Assembly: GCA_018333525.1 (NCBI GenBank) | Contig: JAGXTF010000043.1 | Span: forward strand, 1-64,000 | Length of the DNA stretch: 64,000 bases | Source: Bacteroidota bacterium | Lineage (GTDB): Bacteria; Bacteroidota; Bacteroidia; NS11-12g; UBA955 | Reading direction: 5' to 3' | Program-made: the position numbers and the translations under genes | Part shown: positions 61,241 through 64,000 of the stretch, piece by piece | Numbering within the stretch: the stretch's first letter is position 1 | How the letters are laid out: each line of letters begins with the position of its first letter | The notes under the pieces: generated by a model | Told to the model about the DNA's origin: nothing | Database searches by the model: none | Seen by the model: the letters and a program-made list of their open reading frames with translations, nothing else

Positions 61241-64000
61241 TCACCTTAAAAGATGAATGGTTCCCGAGAAAGTGAATTCCTTACCCTTCATATCCCAGGC
61301 TTTTATGTAATATGCATACACCCCATCCTGAGCTATTTCTCCATTATAGGTTCCGTTCCATGCATTCAGGCATTCATCTCTGTCGTATACTTTTTGGCCG
61401 TAACGGTTATAAATTTTCATATCGTATTTATAGAAGTAAATACCATCGGGATGAAAAGTCTCGTTGAGGTTATTGCGATTAGGCGTATATGCATTCGGGA
61501 TGAAAAAACGCATTGGTGGCGCAAACTCCGCGTAATTGGAAACTGACTGTGCATCATGGCTGCTGTCTTTTTGCAGAGGTTGATTTCTTATCGCGGTTAC
61601 ACGATAAACGAAGTCTTTTTCGCAGTATTTAGGCAGATTCTCATCTACATAATTCAAAGTTTCTCCGTCTACGTTTCCAATTTGTTCAAATGCGCTGCTG
61701 CCAATACTGCGCTCTATTCTGTATTCCTGAACACCTTCATTCCAGTAAACATAAGGGGTCCATGTCAATTCTGCATTTCCGGAAGCTGTGTATTCCTGTA
61801 TTTTCAATAAGATACTTCTGCCCACATTGCTCAATTCACTCTTCACGCCGCATTTATCGGTCATTTGCACCGAATAAGTATAGTATTGTCTGTTAACTTC
61901 AGTTTGGAAATCGTTGATCTGAAAAGAATCCGCAGAAATATGATTTTTAAATGTTTCCCAACCCATATTTCCATATTTATACACGGTATAATAATCAATA
62001 CCAAACTTTGGTTTGCGCGGTGCAATCCATTCTGTGTGGGTATACAAATTGTCATTAACAGTGGTACGCCAAACCTCAGGCGCAGGCACAACAATCAGAT
62101 GGAGCGGTTTTGCTCTGGCGGTGTCACTCCAGCTATTTTCCAAATTTCCGGCTTGCTCAAAAGCTTCAATTCTGTAATCATATATTACATGGCAATAAAT
62201 AGCAGTATCCAGATAATGGGTAATATTTCCAGGAACAGAATCCAACAAGGTAAATGTGTTTTCCTTATCGGTTTTTCTCCAAATGTGGTATTTTTTTACG
62301 TTCCAGCCGCTATAGGGACTCCAAACCACCCTGGCCGCGTTACTGTCACCTTGGGCTCTAACTTCTACTGTGCAGTGTGGAACTATTATAGTACTATCCG
62401 TTTCCATACCGCAATAATTTACCTGTGAAATGCGATGGCAATAGGAACGTGCCAATGTATTTAGTTGGGTAACAAATAAATTGGTATCATTTTTATTCTC
62501 GGAATATGCCCTGAGCTGCCATGAATTTTGCATCCAAACATACAGTTTGTATGCCTTAAAATCCGGCTCAATGGAGGCGTTGAATTTGGTTTCCGTAGTA
62601 AAATCGTTAACAACCGATGTTCTAAGCATGGTCAACGGTTTAGTTGGCAACGTATCCCCAACTTTTATAAATATCGGGAATTCTGCAGTATCCCTGCAGC
62701 CTAACACATCTTCTACTACCAGCATTGCCGGAATCTTACCTCTGCGATTGGCTGGAACCAATACTTCATTTCCCGTAGGCATAAGTATACCGTCTAACCA
62801 CAATTGTCGGCTTGCAAGAAATGTATCTCCAACCGAGGTATGTTTTACAATTGCGTCTTCACCGAGGCAATACTCTGATTTTCCAGGCTCCATTGCCGGT
62901 GTAATTGTAAATACGCGGAATTGACCTGTAGTGGTATCTGTGCACCCGTGGTTGCTTTTGACTATCAACTCCACATTTCTGTTTTTAACACCCTTAAATC
63001 CAAGTGTTAACGGATTTAAAGAGCCGGCAGAATTACCATCCACTATCCATTGCATTGCAGAAAGAGAATCCCCCTTCATGTCCGATTTCTGATAAATATC
63101 ATAAACCTGGTTATCGCAAACATTTTTGCTTTCAAAGTTTGCATCCGGATTTGCATATACCTGAATCGTGTCAGTTGGATCCGGAGAAAACCTGCAGCCG
63201 TTGGAATCCACTATTATTAATCTCGGGATATAAATACCGGGTCTGGTGTATTTATGTTTTTTTCCATCCAGATCCAGCACAGCGCCGTCCCCCATATCGA
63301 ATTCGAGGTTTTTAATTTTACCTTGTAAATGGGTAGTAAGATTCAACTCCAAAGGTGTGCATCCTTCTTTTTTATCAAATTCGTAAGTTCCATTCGGACC
63401 GTTTATTACAACAAGGTTTGGTATAAACGCAGTATCCATGCAGCCTGCAGAATTGGCTATTATCAGTTTTACCGAATACTTTCCGGGATAAATGTACAAT
63501 TTACCGGGTTGCAATTTGTTTGAAAAGGTATTGTCGCCAAAGCTCCAAAGTCTTTGCACAATTGGGTATTCGGGAGAAACACTGAGATCTGTAAAAAACA
63601 CATCCAATGGCGGGCAGGCAGCTGTGGTGTCACTTACAGTAAATGCCGCAACAGGTTTGCCATTTTTCGCAAATACGGAAAGTGTATCTATGCTTTCACA
63701 ACCCTGATCATCGCGAATCGTCAATTTTGCTGTTACTTTTCTCGAACCTTTTACTATCGCCGTATCAAATAATCCGGTAGAAATACGATAGCCCATATCC
63801 CATTCATAACTATAATTTGCAGCTCCTTTTTTGAGGATTTCCCCATCAAAACGAATGAGACTTTCGGTGCAAATATCCCCAGTGGTTTTTGATTTGATTT
63901 TAGTTCTGAAACCATGAACTACATATCTAAAAGTATCCATGGTTCCACAACCAGCTGAATCTTCGCGTACCAAATAAATGTTTAAAGAATCGAAGTGAGA
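61241..64000 (-). CDS. Secreted PKD/fibronectin-like protein with type B T9SS C-terminal domain (5' end outside window)
   Basis: The C-terminal 919 or so residues of a large exported protein; the frame is open to the right edge, so the start and signal peptide lie beyond the window. Upstream codons to the edge read SHFDSLNIYLVREDSAGCG, continuing a PKD-like repeat pattern. Several PKD domains follow (for example FTDLSVSPEYPIVQRLWSFGD). About 500 residues from the end, fibronectin-like segments with W-x-x-Y strands begin. The last 90 residues are a CHU_C/gliding-motility-associated domain (FIPNAYTPNRNNLNETF...IYNRYGQKVYDRD...DGVYAYYIKA). Surface adhesion or gliding-related function is probable. 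Its architecture parallels the protein at 3227-6922. Confidence 0.86.
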   Translation of the reverse strand, partial: SHFDSLNIYLVREDSAGCGTMDTFRYVVHGFRTKIKSKTTGDICTESLIRFDGEILKKGAANYSYEWDMGYRISTGLFDTAIVKGSRKVTAKLTIRDDQGCESIDTLSVFAKNGKPVAAFTVSDTTAACPPLDVFFTDLSVSPEYPIVQRLWSFGDNTFSNKLQPGKLYIYPGKYSVKLIIANSAGCMDTAFIPNLVVINGPNGTYEFDKKEGCTPLELNLTTHLQGKIKNLEFDMGDGAVLDLDGKKHKYTRPGIYIPRLIIVDSNGCRFSPDPTDTIQVYANPDANFESKNVCDNQVYDIYQKSDMKGDSLSAMQWIVDGNSAGSLNPLTLGFKGVKNRNVELIVKSNHGCTDTTTGQFRVFTITPAMEPGKSEYCLGEDAIVKHTSVGDTFLASRQLWLDGILMPTGNEVLVPANRRGKIPAMLVVEDVLGCRDTAEFPIFIKVGDTLPTKPLTMLRTSVVNDFTTETKFNASIEPDFKAYKLYVWMQNSWQLRAYSENKNDTNLFVTQLNTLARSYCHRISQVNYCGMETDSTIIVPHCTVEVRAQGDSNAARVVWSPYSGWNVKKYHIWRKTDKENTFTLLDSVPGNITHYLDTAIYCHVIYDYRIEAFEQAGNLENSWSDTARAKPLHLIVVPAPEVWRTTVNDNLYTHTEWIAPRKPKFGIDYYTVYKYGNMGWETFKNHISADSFQINDFQTEVNRQYYTYSVQMTDKCGVKSELSNVGRSILLKIQEYTASGNAELTWTPYVYWNEGVQEYRIERSIGSSAFEQIGNVDGETLNYVDENLPKYCEKDFVYRVTAIRNQPLQKDSSHDAQSVSNYAEFAPPMRFFIPNAYTPNRNNLNETFHPDGIYFYKYDMKIYNRYGQKVYDRDECLNAWNGTYNGEIAQDGVYAYYIKAWDMKGKEFTFSGTIHLLR

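Overview
The window reads as chromosomal DNA of an AT-rich, Gram-negative member of the Bacteroidota, probably an aerobic environmental lineage (Chitinophagia, Sphingobacteriia or Flavobacteriia-like; the sequence does not settle which). The evidence is: five proteins with type IX secretion (T9SS) C-terminal sorting domains (three type A, two gliding-motility/CHU_C type B), a DUF5723-like outer-membrane protein, a TonB-dependent receptor, a HU-CCDC81/SPOR protein, promoters of the Bacteroidota type (TTTG, about 19 nt, TAnnTTTG), few Shine-Dalgarno sequences and many TTG/GTG starts. No tRNA, rRNA, CRISPR array, intact insertion sequence or prophage was seen.

Layout. 139-3230: RNase R and a polyprenyl diphosphate synthase. 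3227-6922 (-): a 1231-residue secreted beta-propeller-like T9SS protein. 7059-9656: methionyl-tRNA formyltransferase, an ECF sigma factor with a small partner, and a YqaE-like lipoprotein. 10068-13791 (-): a T9SS cargo protein, an acyl-CoA thioesterase, and the L21-L27 ribosomal operon with a clear promoter and terminator. 13995-18882: an envelope run (outer-membrane barrel, HU/SPOR protein, TonB-like protein) ending in folC. 18890-34699 (-): a nucleotide-sugar dehydrogenase, a giant TraB/GumN protein, three tandem POT peptide transporters, a PyrR-like phosphoribosyltransferase, hscB, rseP, a GNAT acetyltransferase and a two-domain malic enzyme. 34898-36931: a secreted von Willebrand A protein. 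36932-37591: REP-like palindromes. 37592-43970: a luciferase-like oxidoreductase, a decayed nucleotidyltransferase (MNT-like) locus, fumC, folP and three little-known genes. 44034-49360: rpe, a TonB-dependent receptor, and an ECF sigma factor overlapping its putative anti-sigma factor. 49646-52930 (-): a barrel plus a very long coiled coil. 53244-55799: sppA and an outer-membrane protein. 55905-60753: a phenylacetyl-CoA epoxidase operon (TetR, paaA, T9SS cargo, paaB, paaC, paaD). 60750-61169 (-): a DUF1801 protein. 61241 to the right edge (-): a PKD/CHU_C T9SS protein cut by the window.

How genes work together. The paa operon makes the ring-epoxidising complex of phenylacetate degradation and is probably controlled by its own TetR protein through a perfect 20-bp palindrome just downstream of a TATATTTG box. 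The most unexpected arrangement is a secreted T9SS cargo gene between paaA and paaB that overlaps the paaB start codon. Envelope genes dominate the rest: intramembrane protease RseP, signal peptide peptidase SppA, a TonB-like protein, and two large unusual envelope proteins (a 1365-residue TraB/GumN protein and a 1094-residue barrel-plus-coiled-coil protein). Central metabolism is represented by fumarase, malic enzyme, ribulose-phosphate epimerase and two folate genes (folP, folC).
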